A stretch of 64,000 nucleotides of DNA from Kalaharituber pfeilii (GCA_015179045.1 WHUZ01000098.1:124001-188000); one strand, 5' to 3'. Numbered from the stretch's first letter, positions 1 to 10,496 are shown. The notes: generated by a model from the sequence alone, not told the origin. Numbers and translations are program-made.

Positions 1-118
1 GTGATGCGGGGCTTCCAGAGCCCATATATATACAAAAACTCTATAACACGAAGTTGCATACAAAACCAGTGAACAGAACAGCTAAGTATTTGGACTGCCT
101 AATATGGAATACTCCGTC

Positions 119-229
119 CGGAGTGTTTGGGCCATCGCGGATGTTCGGAGTGCTTAGGCCATTGCGGATGTTCGGAGTGCTTAGGCCATCGCGGATGTTC
201 GGAGTGCTTAGGCCATCGCGGATGTTCGG
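119..229. repeat. 27-bp minisatellite, about 4 units
   Basis: Direct repeats of a 27-bp unit (core cggagtgcttaggccatcg then cggatgtt). Because 27 is a multiple of three, the forward frame reads as a 9-residue repeat (FGVLRPSRM). No start context or homology suggests a real gene. The rest of positions 1-300 shows nothing recognisable. Confidence 0.85.
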
Positions 230-299
230 ATGTTTTACACACTCGGACTGTTTCGCTCGGACTGTTTCGCGTGTGTTCGGCTCATGGTTTCTAACAGAC

Positions 300-1692
300 C
301 CATATACCCGGGCCAGGTTTGAGACAACTAACTACGGAATCTACATACACCCTTGAGAACCCAGTGCCCTCCGTCCCCCGGTGCCCGGCTACCCCAGATC
401 GAGGCAGGCAAACCAGTACTCGACCGGGTCACCTTCCACGCCTTCTTGCTTCCATCCTTTCTCCTCTAGGTCCTCCCAGGACTGCCAGGTGACATGTGCC
501 CCGTTTTTGTTCTTCCTCTGGGGCCGCTCCAGTTCTGTGCATCTGAACACCACATGCTCAGCACTCCATGCCTCACGACATGTGCATCGTACCTCCTCGC
601 CACTGACCATCCTCCTCCACATAGCTCCGCCTTTTCCAGTCCGCAGCCATGTGTAATTTGTGAGTGCTCTCCTGCCCCACTTCACGAATTTGCCCTTCCC
701 AAACCCTGCACGCTCCCTCTCCTCTTTTCTTTTTCGAACTAACTCTTGACGCAGCCCACCCTCAGTGGCCTGCCCATCATACCTCATGCCCTTGGCCCCC
801 TCTTTGGCCAACTCATCCGCCTTCTCATTGCCTTCTATCCCCACGTGGGCCTTGACCCATGCCAGCTTCACTGCATCCGCCTTCCTTAGCCTCCGCCGCC
901 TCTCTGCAATCAGCTCTATCACCCGCGCTAGGTCTGCGGTTCTTGCCTTGCCAGTTTTTCCTGCTTTCTGGACTGCACTGATAGCTGCCTGAGAATCAGC
1001 GAGTAGTAGTACTTTTTCACTGCCATCAACTGCTTCAAGGGCACCCCTCATTCCTGAGACCTCACCGTCCCACACAGTTGCCTTTGTGCCTACCCACCGG
1101 GACCCCTCTGACTCACCTGCTACCACCTGCCTCCAGCGCCATCCGCCACCAACACCGCCTTCCTCACTGCGGCTGCCATCTGTAAAAATAGCCACCGAGT
1201 CACCCTTAGCCTGATTGATGGCCTTTTCCCATTTGGCTGGGGCGTCTTCCTTGCACAACTTGAGGTCAATGACCTCAATGCCTGTCTGTGGTAGGTGTAC
1301 ATCTCGCCCCCAGGACACTCTCTCCTCCTCATTGACCTCGAGAGTGCTGGCAATCTTTCCAGCTACTGACTCAAATCCATCATTTTTGTCTGTAGCATAA
1401 CCCAAGCTAAAGTCTCTCCAGTCCCTCCCCCTTTCACCCTCTCTGTCTGGGTCTGGGGCTACCATTCCAGTGAAGCTTTCCGGCCATAAATCTCCAACTC
1501 CTGTAGGGTCCCTCACTGATCTTAGTGCATATCTTGCTTGGCCTTGATCGAGAATCGTCGTTACACTCTCTACTCCAGCAATGGCCTCGACCTTTACTCT
1601 CGCTGCCCCTCGGACTGCACCAGTGCATTTGCGAAGTGCTTGATACTGCAACTTCTCAAACTCCTCTCTCCACTGCTTCTGGCCTCTGCCAG
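300..1692 (-). mobile_element. LINE-1 (Tad1-like) copy 1, 3' half, minus strand
   Basis: This is an inverted copy of the element at 4840-7478. Sequence identity runs from the 3'UTR at about 300 through the ORF2 C-terminus to 1692. There it stops inside the reading frame and joins directly to the interior of a hAT-type MITE (1693-1945), so it looks like a 5'-truncated LINE insertion. The 3' hairpin tail and poly(A) expected just before 300 are missing, so the 3' side was rearranged later. Confidence 0.85.
389..1692 (-). pseudogene. LINE ORF2 C-terminus: RNase H plus Cys-rich end
   Basis: The frame encodes the end of a non-LTR retrotransposon polyprotein. A connector region (QYQALRKCTGAVRGAARVK) is followed by an RNase H domain with all four acidic positions: FTDGSR (D), DGEVSG (E), LLADSQAA (D) and NEKADELAKEGA (D), plus the motif WVKAHVGIEGN. 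The C-terminal CTC-x3-C-x4-H-x4-C pattern resembles the zinc-binding end of fungal Tad1-group ORF2. The reverse transcriptase and endonuclease are absent, so it is not functional alone. The open frame runs on past 1692, but that extension lies in the MITE and is not LINE sequence. One Cys/Gly difference from copy 2 (CTCREA against CTCGEA) is visible in the zinc region. Confidence 0.85.
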
Positions 1693-1945
1693 TGCAAGGT
1701 TTTATAAACTGTAAATACCTAATATAGTAATAATTAGAGACTTGGAGCTCATTCTGACCTACCAACAACTTCGAAATACACAATTTAGCTGATAGTAGTG
1801 AGAAAGATGAAAATTTAGCTTAGTTTAGTTTAGTTTGTCAATATTATGTATATAATCAATTCAGGCTCGAGCTGAGCTCACTTACTCACGAGCTGGCTCG
1901 AGCTAACCCTCCAGCTCGGCTCGAGCTAGCTCGTGCCGCTCACTA
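1693..1945. mobile_element. hAT-type MITE, right part only
   Basis: The interior and right end match the complete copies at 10497, 45717 and 53660. It ends with the inverted terminus of TAGTGAGCGGCACGAGC at 1945. The left end is lost at the junction with LINE-1 copy 1, so no target-site duplication can be tested. Confidence 0.8.
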
Positions 1946-2005
1946 TCTGTATCCTCGCCTTTAGCTCGTTCATGTCGTCGCCTGCCGTATTCATGTCTTC
2001 TTCTG

Positions 2006-3274
2006 CTATATGCCCCCCCTTTCCTGTCTGATTCTCCTTCCATCCCCAGTACTCCTCAGCCATTTTCTTTCTGTCCATTTCCTGAGGTCTTGGTCAGTCT
2101 CTCTCCTCCATCTTTCTAGCCCAAATCTCTTTTCCAGTCCACGGAGTGCTTCGGCCGTCGACGCTCCCATATATCTCACCGTCTCTGGTTTCACCCGCCC
2201 CGCTTCCATTTTCTCTGCCCAACTTCTGGCTTGTCTCGCTGCTCCATTGCACATATCAATCAAAAAACCTTCCTCGTGTTCCCGCTCATCCATGTCTGGT
2301 GTCTTAGGTCTGTCTGGCGTTTTTTTTTTTTTTTTTTTTTTAATATCAGTACTCGCGTGCCGCCTGATAGGCTATGGCGAGGAGTTCTTAGTTACATGTG
2401 TAAAGATGAAGGAAAATAAAATAGGTAAAAGTTTCAGTCTTGCCCTGCCCACTCGTCTGTCTGGCGTAGAAGGCCTGATGCCCGTGGGCTGTGTGTATCC
2501 CCAGCTGCCCACCTTCTCCCGCATTTCCTGTGGTGTCTCTGGTATCACTGTTGCCTCTGAAGTCGTGCTCTCTTGATCGCTATCTTCTTCCTCTACCGTG
2601 GTTCGTCTCGACCCCCACGTTGCCATTCCCTCCTCCTCATTATATGTTCCCGGAATAGTCTGTTTGACGTCTCTTTTCTTATCCTTGATGACTATTGTTT
2701 CGTATATTTGATCTTCCAGTTTCCTGTCGTCTAGCGCCTTGCTCTTCTCGATGAAGTCAATAATCTGCTGGGTGTTGACTTCCCCGCGTTCAATATCTTG
2801 CAAGCTGATCTCCTTCTCTGTCACCGTGTAGTCTTCTCCGTCTCTTATCTCCCCCCTTGCCACTGCCTCTTCTATAGCATGTTCTAGCTTCTCCTTCAAT
2901 CCATCCTTGGTGGAGTGTCGAATAATGTCGTGAAACCTATGTAATGTCCATTGTCTGTCCTGCGCGATAAGCTTGAGGTTCTCATGGGCTTTCCAATTTT
3001 GAACCATGTGGAATTCCACTTTGTTGACCTTATTCAGTCTTTTCTCCTTCTTCTTCCCCTCCGCCTTGCTCGTCTGTCTTGTATTCGGCATCGTCTCGTA
3101 ACTGTGGCTTCGATGTGTGGCGTTGTTGCTATTGTCGTGGCTGTCGCTGCGGCAGTGGTGTCGATCCTTCGATCTGTAACCTAAACCTGAGGTGTAGGTG
3201 GCTGTCCCCTGTGATTGGTGTGTCTCGTGTGGGTTTGTAATCCGTCGTCCTTCGTAAATGTGATTTGTGACCAA
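2006..3274 (-). pseudogene. Unrecognised charged protein, split by LINE-A tail insertion
   Basis: A minus-strand frame of about 300 codons (3274 to 2468) continues in the same frame at 2308-2006 once the 135-bp insertion at 2321-2455 and its duplicated target are set aside. It was therefore a single ORF of roughly 365 codons before the hit. The product is highly charged and low in hydrophobics (for example KEKLEHAIEEAVARGEIRDG), with no membrane segment or motif I recognise. Its place in a transposon nest, in line with the ORF1-like frame at 3600-4741 on the same strand, suggests a retroelement ORF1 or accessory protein, but this is inference. The annotated 5' start is only the first in-frame start; the true one is unknown. 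Confidence 0.5.
2321..2455 (-). mobile_element. LINE-A 3' tail insertion, 135 bp
   Basis: Poly(T), then the tail hairpin read on the minus strand, then about 85 bp of 3'UTR. The 12-bp target duplication tctgtctggcgt lies at 2309-2320 and 2456-2467. It interrupts the ORF above. Confidence 0.95.
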
Positions 3275-3599
3275 CCTATCCCCGTTTTCGATGGATCGGA
3301 CTGGTATCCTTGGTCCACGTCAGTGGTAATTTTCTAGCTGTGGGTGGCCGTCGATGGGGTTTCGCGGGCCCCCCGTGGATTGCGAGGTCTGTGTCTGAGT
3401 CTCCGTTGAGACTGGGTCTGAATTGGCTTTGAACTGTCTAGATGCCTTTTTTGTGGGGGAAGGTGCCTATTTTGTCGTTTCCGAGTAAGTTGTTAAGGTC
3501 CCCGCGACCGTCGGGCCGAGGGGCGTCGTTTCCTGCTGTCCGCCTGTCTCTGCGATGTCGGGTTGTCTAGATACGGCCTCGGTCACGTGATGCTAATCG

Positions 3600-4741
3600 T
3601 GGCCCGAGGAGGTTGTAGAGGTGTGTGAATCTGTCCTCACTAGCGACCCGGACTTGCGAATTGCCTCCTGTAGGGTGTCCAATGCTCTTGGGCCCTCCTT
3701 GCTCTTGGTGTCCACCATTAGGAATATCCTTTCATGCGGGAATTCCTTATCTAAGATTATTCGCCTTATCTAGTATGGGGCGTCCTTTCCGAGATGGCGG
3801 TTTGCCTTCTCCCTGAACTCCTCCAGCGCCTTATTGGCCTCCCTTGGGTCGAGGCAGCTTTCTTGCCAGTTCGGGGCTCCGTGTAGCCATGCCTGCCATA
3901 AGTCTCTCGTTCTCCATGGGTCTGTCACCGTCGTTGCCGTCACCTTCCTTGTCTGTCTCCTGTCTCGAAGGTCTACTGTCCGTCCGCCATTCGTCTCCGC
4001 TGCCACTCTGGCGTACGTCTTGGGTCCCCTCATCGGGGGGTTCTTGGGTCCCCTCGGAGGGGTGCTCTTGGGCCCCTTCAGGGTGTTCTCAGGTAGGAAG
4101 CTCTCCAGGGACTCCCTCGTAGGCTCTTCTTGCCCTCCCTCCTCCACCCTTGGTCCGTCTGGCATGGGCATGTCCCTGTCCTGTTCAGTCGCTTCTTCCT
4201 CCCTGGCCGCCTCCTTCTCCCCCCCCCTCTCAGGTGTTCCTACCGCCTCGAACGCGGCTCCGTCTCCGTCTTTCTCCTTCTCCTCTTGTCCGTTCTCTAC
4301 CCCCTCCCCCTCCTCCCCTCCGTTCTTTCCCCTCTCCCCAATCTCGTTCTCTTCTACCTTCTCACCCCCTTGAGCTACAGGTGGCTCCTGTCTCTTCGGT
4401 GCGCCGTTCTCCTCTGCCTTATCCTTCGCCCTGTACTTCCTCTTCAGTACACCGTTCTCCTCCGCCTTCTCCTCCTTCACTTGGACTTCTTTCATCATTG
4501 GAATTCTTTGACATAGATTCTTTGTGATTCGAGTTATTACTTTCTTTGCTTCCTTTGTTAATATGTAGATAAAAAGTAGCATGTTTGTTCTATAATTAGG
4601 ATAAGCAATCTTCGGCACTCTTGTAATACTACACTTTGCACCCACGGTTCGCATTCGCTCTTCAATAGTATGTGAATACAAGTCTTGTGTATGTATTCCC
4701 CAAGTTCTCAACCTTCCGGTCACTCTGAGGATAGTAGACAC
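3600..4741 (-). pseudogene. LINE ORF1-like acidic protein, degraded
   Basis: A 323-codon minus frame (4741-3770) is rich in Glu, Lys and Gly. It carries repeated GPKxxPxRGPK segments, then TYARVAAETN, a motif often seen in LINE ORF1 proteins. After a TAG at 3770 the same frame stays open for about 55 more codons to near 3600 (IRRIILDKEFPHERIFLMVD), with the look of an RNA-binding fold, so one nonsense mutation probably divides an older, longer ORF1. The N-terminal part above about 4500 is AT-rich and of different composition and may not be coding. Which LINE family it belongs to is not settled; no ORF2 follows it directly. Confidence 0.5.
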
Positions 4742-4771
4742 TATCGGCGATCGCTTCCCTCTTAGGCTCTT

Positions 4772-4832
4772 TCCCTTGCCATAGCCCTTAGGGTGGTATG
4801 TAAGTACTGATATAAAAAAAAAAAAAAAAAAA
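4772..4832 (+). mobile_element. LINE-A 3' tail, diverged
   Basis: Hairpin with outer stem CTTGC/GTAAG, inner GCCC/GGGT, then ATATA and poly(A). The stem carries a paired change relative to CTCGC/GCGAG. No target duplication was found. Confidence 0.8.
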
Positions 4833-4961
4833 TATCTTAGACTCTTACACCTCGTAAGTCATGCGAATACGAATGGGACAGGAGACGGACTTGAGCCTCC
4901 ATTCTTTCCTTGAACCTGTAACCTCTCTCTTCTTACTCTCCACCTCTACGGTGGCTTTACT

Positions 4962-6479
4962 CTCCTCCTCGTTGAGAGGTGCAAGTGGCTAGGAGTGATT
5001 TGCGATAGCACTCTTGATTTCGACCTCCACTGGAAAAGCCGGATCGAGAAAGCCAGGAAACTCATGGGCGCGCTGTCTGGGCTAGGCAACTCTCAATGGG
5101 GTATGAGTCCTATCTCATGGAGAAAGGCTTATACAGGCATGGTAAGGGCAGTAGCCCTTTGGGGGTCCGAAATTGGGTGGAGAGGCCAGAAGCAGTGGAG
5201 AGAGGAATTTGAGAGGTTGCAGTATCAAGCACTCCGCAAATGCACTGGTGCAGTTCAAGGGGCAGCGAGAGTAAAGGTCGAGGCCATTGCCGGAGTAGAG
5301 AGTGTAACGACGATCCTCGATCAAGGCCAAGCAAGGTATGCACTGAGATCAGTGAGGGACCCTACAGGAGTGGGGGACCTGTGGCCTGAAAGCTTCAGTG
5401 GAATGGTAGCCTCAGACCCAGACAGAGAGGGGGAGAGGGGGAGGGACTGGAGAGACTTCAGCTTGGGTTATGCTACAGACAAAAATGATGGATTTGAGTC
5501 AGTAGCTGGAAAGACTGCAAGCACTCTCGAGGTCGACGAGGAGGAGAGAGTGTCCTGGGGACGAGATGTACACCTACTGCAGGCAGACATTGAGGTCATT
5601 GACCTCAAGCTGTGCAAGGAAGACACCCCAGTCAAATGGGAAAAGGGCATCAATGAGGCTAAGAGTGACTCGGTAGCTATTTTCACAGATGGCAGCCGCA
5701 GTGAGGAAGGCGGTGTTGGTGGCGGATGGTGCTGGAGGCAGGTGGTAGCAGGTGAGTCAGAAGGGTCGCGGTGGGTAGGGACAAAAGCAACTCTGTGGGA
5801 CGGCGAGGTCTCAGGAATGAAGAGTGCCCTTGAAGCAGTTGATGGCAGTGAAAAAGTACTACTACTCGCAGACTCTCAGGCAGCTATCAGTGCAGTCCAG
5901 AAAGCAGGAAAAACTGGCAAGGCAAGAACCGCAGACCTAGCGCGGGTGATAGAGCTGATTGCAGAGAGGCGGCGGAGGCTAAGCAAGGCGGATGCAGTGA
6001 AGCTGGCATGGGTCAAGGCCCACGTGGGGATAGAAGGCAATGAGAAGGCAGATGAGTTGGCCAAAGAGGGGGCCAAGGGCATGAGGTATGATGGGCAGGC
6101 CACTGAGGGTGGGCTGCGTCAAGAGTTAGTTCGAAAAAGAAAAGAGGAGAGGGAGCGTGCAGGGTTTGGGAAGGGCAAATTCGTGAAGTGGGGCAGGAGA
6201 GCACTCACAAATTACACATGGCTGCGGACTGGAAAAGGCGGAGCTATGTGGAGAAGGATGGTCAGTGGCGAGGAGGTACAATGTACATGTGGTGAGGCAT
6301 GGAGTGCTGAGCATGTGGTGTTCAGATGCACAGAACTGGAGCGGCCCCAGAGGAAGAACAAAAATGGGGCACATGTCACCTGGCAGTCCTGGAAGGACCT
6401 AGAGGAGAAAGGATGGAAGCAAGAAGGCGTGGAAGGTGACCCGGTCGAGTACTGGTTTGCCTGCCTCGATCTGGGGTAG
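4962..6479 (+). pseudogene. LINE ORF2 C-terminus with RNase H
   Basis: About 505 codons covering the end of the reverse transcriptase (RCKWLGVICDSTLDFDLHW), the connector and a complete RNase H domain. Its acidic residues are in FTDGSR, DGEVSG, LLADSQ and NEKADELA. A Cys-rich terminus follows (CTCGEAWSAEHVVFRC, a C-C-H-C pattern). It extends about 80 residues further toward the N-terminus than copy 1 and is otherwise nearly identical, so the two are recent relatives. The polymerase catalytic core is missing; the fragment is a decayed polyprotein, not a standalone gene. It ends at a TAG, followed at once by the 3'UTR shared with copy 1. Confidence 0.85.
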
Positions 6480-6595
6480 CCGGGGACCGGGGGACGGAGG
6501 GCACTGGGTTCTCAAGGGTGTATGTAGATTCCGTAGTTAGTTGTCTCAAACCTGACTTGGGTATATGGGTCCCTGCCATAGGCTGGTAGCCTGTA

Positions 6596-7434
6596 CTGTG
6601 GTTCACCACTTTCCCGGACACATTTACCACCAAAACTGCGCAACTTTCGCACTCAATATCTCAACAACCACAACAGCATTTGTGAATGCACTTTGTGTAG
6701 CTATTACACACAGTGTAATTCTTGCTATCTAGCACTTTTTCTTCATCAAAAATTGTGGTTGCAAAGGGATTATGGCTTGTCGCATTTTTGTTGGAAGGCT
6801 TGGCATTTATTTGTATGGAATCTCCATACAAATGTCACCCCCCCCGAATTCTGCATGCTACACCTGCAATCAATTCATGAAAAAAACTCAGACACTCACA
6901 TTCAATAGCATCACTCAGTCGGAAACTATGAACAACGTAGTTAGGTAATAACTGTAGTGGTTGTGAAATTATTCACAATATTCATATTTCCCATAGAAAC
7001 CATTTGTATGAGAACAACGCCCAAAAGTAGATAGTTGTACACCAACTCTGCAATTCAACAAATGAAAGTAAACTAAATGCAGCACCTTACTATACCTCTT
7101 CAGATGATTCTTGACATATACTATCATAGCTATTGTAATTAGCGTTGAAGAGTAGGACTACATTCGGGTCTGATGAACATTTTGTATGGAGATCCCATAC
7201 AAATAAATGCCAAGCCTTCCAACGTAAATGCGACAAGTCATAATCCCTTTGCACCCCCAATTGTTGATGAAGAAAAGGTGCTAGATAGCAAGAATTACAC
7301 TTTGTCTAATAGCTACACAAAGTGCATTCACAAATGCTGTTGTGGTTGTTGAGATATTGAGTGCGAAAGTTGCGCAGTTTTGGTGGTAAATGTGTCCGGG
7401 AAAGTGGGGTGTCCGGGAAAGTGGTGAACCACAG
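6596..7434. mobile_element. Long-TIR MITE copy 1, 839 bp, TA target
   Basis: Near-palindromic element starting CTGTGGTTCACC and ending GGTGAACCACAG. The arms are about 260 bp and the unique centre about 300 bp. It lies inside the LINE-1 tail: removing it and one TA restores a continuous tail, so the target was TA. Subterminal copies of CACTTTCCCGGACA occur once on the left and twice on the right. No transposase is present. TA targeting suggests Tc1/mariner-type mobilisation (inference). Confidence 0.9.
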
Positions 7435-7478
7435 TATGCGGGGTTACGTGAATTAAAAAAAAAAAAAAAAAAAAAAAC

Positions 7479-7604
7479 TCGCGTGCCGCCCTTGGGCTAT
7501 GGCGAAAAGAGGAGGAGGAGAAGATGAAGAGAGAATTGGAGATTAGAGAGGTGAGAAAGCTACAAGAAGCAGCAGCAAAAAAGAAGAGGATAGAGGAGGA
7601 GAGT
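7479..7604. other. Short tail remnant and purine-rich spacer
   Basis: 7479-7505 is a minus-strand LINE-A hairpin without its own poly(T), abutting the LINE-1 poly(A). The following 100 bp are purine-rich (gag/aag) and show no gene. Confidence 0.6.
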
Positions 7605-7658
7605 TTTTTTTTTTTTTTTTTTAAAAAATCACGTAACCCCGCTCGCAGCGTTAAGCCA

Positions 7659-7716
7659 CTTTTTTTTTTTTTTTTTTATATCATTGATCGCATGCCGCCC
7701 TAAGGGCTATGGCGAT
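7659..7716 (-). mobile_element. LINE-A tail-only insertion, 58 bp
   Basis: Poly(T) plus hairpin with outer stem ATCGC/GCGAT. Target duplication agcgttaagcca / agcgctaagcca (one mismatch) at 7647-7658 and 7717-7728. Confidence 0.9.
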
Positions 7717-7782
7717 AGCGCTAAGCCATGACAGGGTCCCTGGGCAAGCCCTCAAAGCCCGGAGACAGACTTAACAAAGAAA

Positions 7783-8280
7783 TAACAACGTGACCCACGA
7801 GAGGGTAATACGATGCGTAGCGGAAGAATAAGGATAGCGGGGCAAGCGCTATAGAGGAAAGATAATGGTGCAAACGGAGGCAGCAATGGAGAGGAGGCAC
7901 GGAGGAAGGCAACGAGGAGAGGAGTTGAGCGACTCTATGGTATTAAGTGGGTGCGGGTTTCCGCAGACTATATACACAGAAAGCGAGACGACTATACCCA
8001 AATGGTAGCCGTAGATATAGGCAACAAACTTGTACAGTTTCGTAAAGAAAAGACGAAGTAACACAAGCTGTATGCGAGTTCGAAACAAATCCCAGCTGAA
8101 TGTGATATCCGAAGTAATTTCGTAAATAAATGAAAGAATTACAATATACGAGATAACCATAGCAACCATCCATGTAAACGACATGTGAAACGAAGATAAG
8201 AAAGAATTAAGCCAATAAAACAATAACAGAACGTGTATGTCGTGATAATAGAAGGCGGGATCAGACTGTCCGTTTTGACA
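7783..8280 (-). mobile_element. Solo LTR, family L1, copy 1 (498 bp)
   Basis: Read on the minus strand it runs from TGTCAAAACGG to CGTTGTTA. It is flanked by the perfect 5-bp duplication AGAAA (7778-7782, 8281-8285). The second copy at 32926-33424 is nearly identical and has its own duplication. Removing it restores the class-B element. Reading frames up to 192 codons inside it have no homology I know and are probably fortuitous. Confidence 0.9.
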
Positions 8281-8550
8281 AGAAAGTTCTGCATACACAT
8301 TCCCGTTCCACTGTGGTGACGGCGACGGAAGTAAAGCTTGGCATGGAAGGCACGTGGAGATAAGGGCAGCACGTGAGGCGATATCACATATATAGACTTC
8401 CTGTACTGTAGCACATACAATCAACAACCTTCTCTTCCTTTTTTGCTCTCACGCTCTCACACTCTCACTCGCATTTGGTCGTACGTTCGTTCCGCCAGTT
8501 CTCACAGCTCCGGTCCTTCGCAAGGCAGTAGTTGATACTATCTGTCTATC

Positions 8551-9626
8551 TTACACTACTCCCCCCTCCCCCCTTCTAGAACCTGATTCCAGAAAAGAAA
8601 ACCTTCTGGGCGGTTCTTCTGGTTTCTGCATCGGAAAGCGAGATGCTCTCCTATTCCACTCCATGACCTTCTTCTTCCCATATCTCTCCACCTTTCTCCT
8701 CTCCTTCCTCCATGCCTTCACAGCCTGAAAAGAAAATTTCTCGTTACATGACATCATCCCCCCTCTTTGTGCATTCCCGACCGGAGTCGGGAAAACCTGA
8801 TCCTGGAAAAGAACCTTTCCAACTCATCCCACTCCTCTCCATTCTCTGCTATCCTTTTCCAGTTCTTCTCCATATTCCCCCATTCTCCACAGCCTTCTGG
8901 GCAAAACCTCTGCTGACTGCACAAGGAGGCTAGGTGCTCTCCTGTCTGGACCTCCCCATAGCTGCACTTCTCCGATTCTGCCACTCCTATTCTCTTCAAC
9001 CATGCCCTGCACCTCCCTCTTTCCAGGTGCATGGCCGTAGTGAGCGGCACGAGCCGAGCTCACTTACCCACGAGCTGGCTCGAGCTCACCCTCCAGCTCG
9101 GCTCGAGCTAGCTCGTGCCGCTCACTACATGGCCGTGAAGTTAGACACCGCCACCCTGTTCCATTTCATGACCTTCCCTCCCCCATACCCCCTCACTTCT
9201 CTCTTCTCTTTTCTCTATGCCTGGACTCTTTAGTGCACCCCAGTCCGGGTGGCTACCTCCCTCCCCTCCTTCACTATCCTCTTCTTCGCCTTCTTATCTG
9301 CCCTCTTATTACCTATGATCCCGATATGAGCCTTGACCTATATTAGTCTTATATACCCTCCTTTCCTCTTCCTCCTCACTACTGTATCTACTACCCTTCT
9401 CATATTCTCAGTCTTTCCCTTTCCCTCTTTACCTGCCTTCTGAATTGCCATGATAGCAGCTTCAGAATCCAAGCAAACTAGGACCAGTATCTTCTTCGGT
9501 ACACTCTCCAGGACTCTTCTCACCTCCCTCACCTCTCTATCAAAAACTGTTACTGTTCACCCTACTACCTCTGCTACCACTGCTGATCTCCCGTATACTC
9601 CTACTCCTATCTTGCTGTCCTCAACC

Positions 9627-9640
<14 letters not shown>
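8551..9640 (-). pseudogene. LINE-2 ORF2 C-terminal relic (RNase H, Cys-rich end)
   Basis: Several minus-strand frames align in order with the LINE-1 ORF2 C-terminus. An RNase H part around 9340-9530 has VCLDSEAAIMAIQKAGKEGK, matching the LADSQAAISAVQKAGKTGK region. A Cys/His end around 8754-9050 has EKCSYGEVQTGEHLASLC. Identity to LINE-1 is low, so this is a separate family. Frameshifts and stops break the frame, and a 90-bp hAT-type mini element sits inside it (9038-9127). Upstream pieces of the same copy appear at 10804-11200. Dead element. Confidence 0.75.
9038..9127. mobile_element. hAT-type MITE, 90-bp minimal copy
   Basis: Starts TAGTGAGCGGCACGAGC and ends with its exact inverse. The 8-bp target duplication catggccg is perfect (9030-9037, 9128-9135). 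It consists of little more than the two termini and the subterminal GAGCTCG/CTCGAGC repeats. Confidence 0.95.
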
Positions 9641-9662
<22 letters not shown>

Positions 9663-9910
9663 CACATAACCCCGCTTGTAGCACGTGGCCATGGCAGGGT
9701 CCCTGGGCAAGCCCTCGAAGCCCGGAGACAGGCTTAACAAACAAAGAAATTTCTATCTACTTCTACCACCTGATTCCAGAAACCTCCGGACGGACCTTCC
9801 GGTTTCTGCCTCAGGGAGGCTTCACTATATATCTCCCCCCCCCCCCCCTCCCCTCTTCTCCACACTTTCGCACCCCGGCAAGCAAACTTCCCCGACATCA
9901 AACCGCACGG
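9631..9910 (-). mobile_element. Class-B retroposon, minus strand
   Basis: Poly(T), then the class-B hairpin (GCTTGTAGCACGTGGC core), then the body ending in a C-run near 9845. Closely related to 31212-31471. It is inserted in LINE-2 sequence; the 9911-10020 stretch resumes LINE-2-like 3' sequence. Confidence 0.8.
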
Positions 9911-10020
9911 CGCCCTAGAAACTGATCCCGGAGAAGAACCTTTCCAACTCATCCCACTCCTCCCCATTCTCTGCTGTCTTACTGCTATCTAAGAAGAAAA
10001 CCACTGTCCTTCTTCTCAGG

Positions 10021-10211
10021 TAGTGTTTACATCAGTCCAAGTCGGTACAAGTCGGTTTTTGTTTTTTAGAAAAACTTGTCAGTCCAAGTTTTTAATATGG
10101 AAAAAACCGACTTGCTGGCCAAGTCGGTTTTTTTTTTTAGGAGAAAACCCGACTTGTACCGAAAAACCGACAAGTTAAACCGACAAGTACTTGTAACCGA
10201 TGCAAACACTA
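10021..10211. mobile_element. Putative MITE rich in AAGTCGG inverted motifs
   Basis: Ends are TAGTGTTTACATC and the inverse of TAGTGTTTGCATC. The interior holds many direct and inverted copies of CAAGTCGGTTTTT and CGACTTG, including the 13-bp inverted pair cggtacaagtcgg / ccgacttgtaccg. Flanks ttctcagg and ttcttctg are only weakly similar, so an 8-bp duplication is not proven. hAT-like termini are an inference. Confidence 0.55.
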
Positions 10212-10263
10212 TTCTTCTGGCCTCCTTGATCAAGGTCTCTCATAATTCTCTCTTTCTTTCTTC

Positions 10264-10299
10264 CTCGCCATAGCCTATCAGCCGGCACGCGAGCAATGA

Positions 10300-10330
<31 letters not shown>
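10264..10330 (+). mobile_element. LINE-A tail-only insertion
   Basis: Outer stem CTCGC/GCGAG, then ATGATAT and poly(A). The target duplication tctttctttcttc lies at 10251-10263 and again just after the poly(A), although the low-complexity target makes its exact edge uncertain. Confidence 0.85.
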
Positions 10331-10496
10331 CTTTCTTTCTTTCTTCCCAGCCTTTCTGCGACCCCCACTTCCACTTTCTCATATACTCCTCCTCATGAGA
10401 TCTTCTTTCCCTCTTTTACAAATCTCACCTACTAACTCTGCAAGTAATTCAGCACCATTTCATACTCATTCTTCTCCCCCAGTACCTACTGCATTC

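Larger units (their letters stand above)
4840..7478 (+). mobile_element. LINE-1 (Tad1-like) copy 2 with nested MITE
   Basis: The order is an ORF1 C-terminal remnant (about 4855-4920), the ORF2 C-terminus (to 6479), a 3'UTR, a MITE insertion (6596-7434), then the hairpin end and poly(A) at 7437-7478. The 3' tail has outer stem CCCTGC/GCGGGG and inner hairpin AGGCT/AGCCT. The ORF1 remnant joins ORF2 with the endonuclease and polymerase missing, so it is an internally deleted or composite copy. Confidence 0.85.
7605..8440 (-). mobile_element. Class-B retroposon with two nested insertions
   Basis: Poly(T) and the class-B tail (outer stem CCCTG/CGGGG read on the minus strand) are followed by the body seen intact at 31212-31471. 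A LINE-A tail (7659-7716) and a solo LTR (7783-8280) interrupt it. Each has its own target duplication, so the order of insertion can be read directly. The distal boundary near 8440 is approximate. Confidence 0.8.

Noticed and set aside
7849..8427. 192-codon hydrophobic minus-strand frame, repeated at 32993-33367
   Set aside because: Most of it lies inside a solo LTR with clear boundaries and 5-bp duplications. In both copies the frame runs into unrelated flanking sequence.
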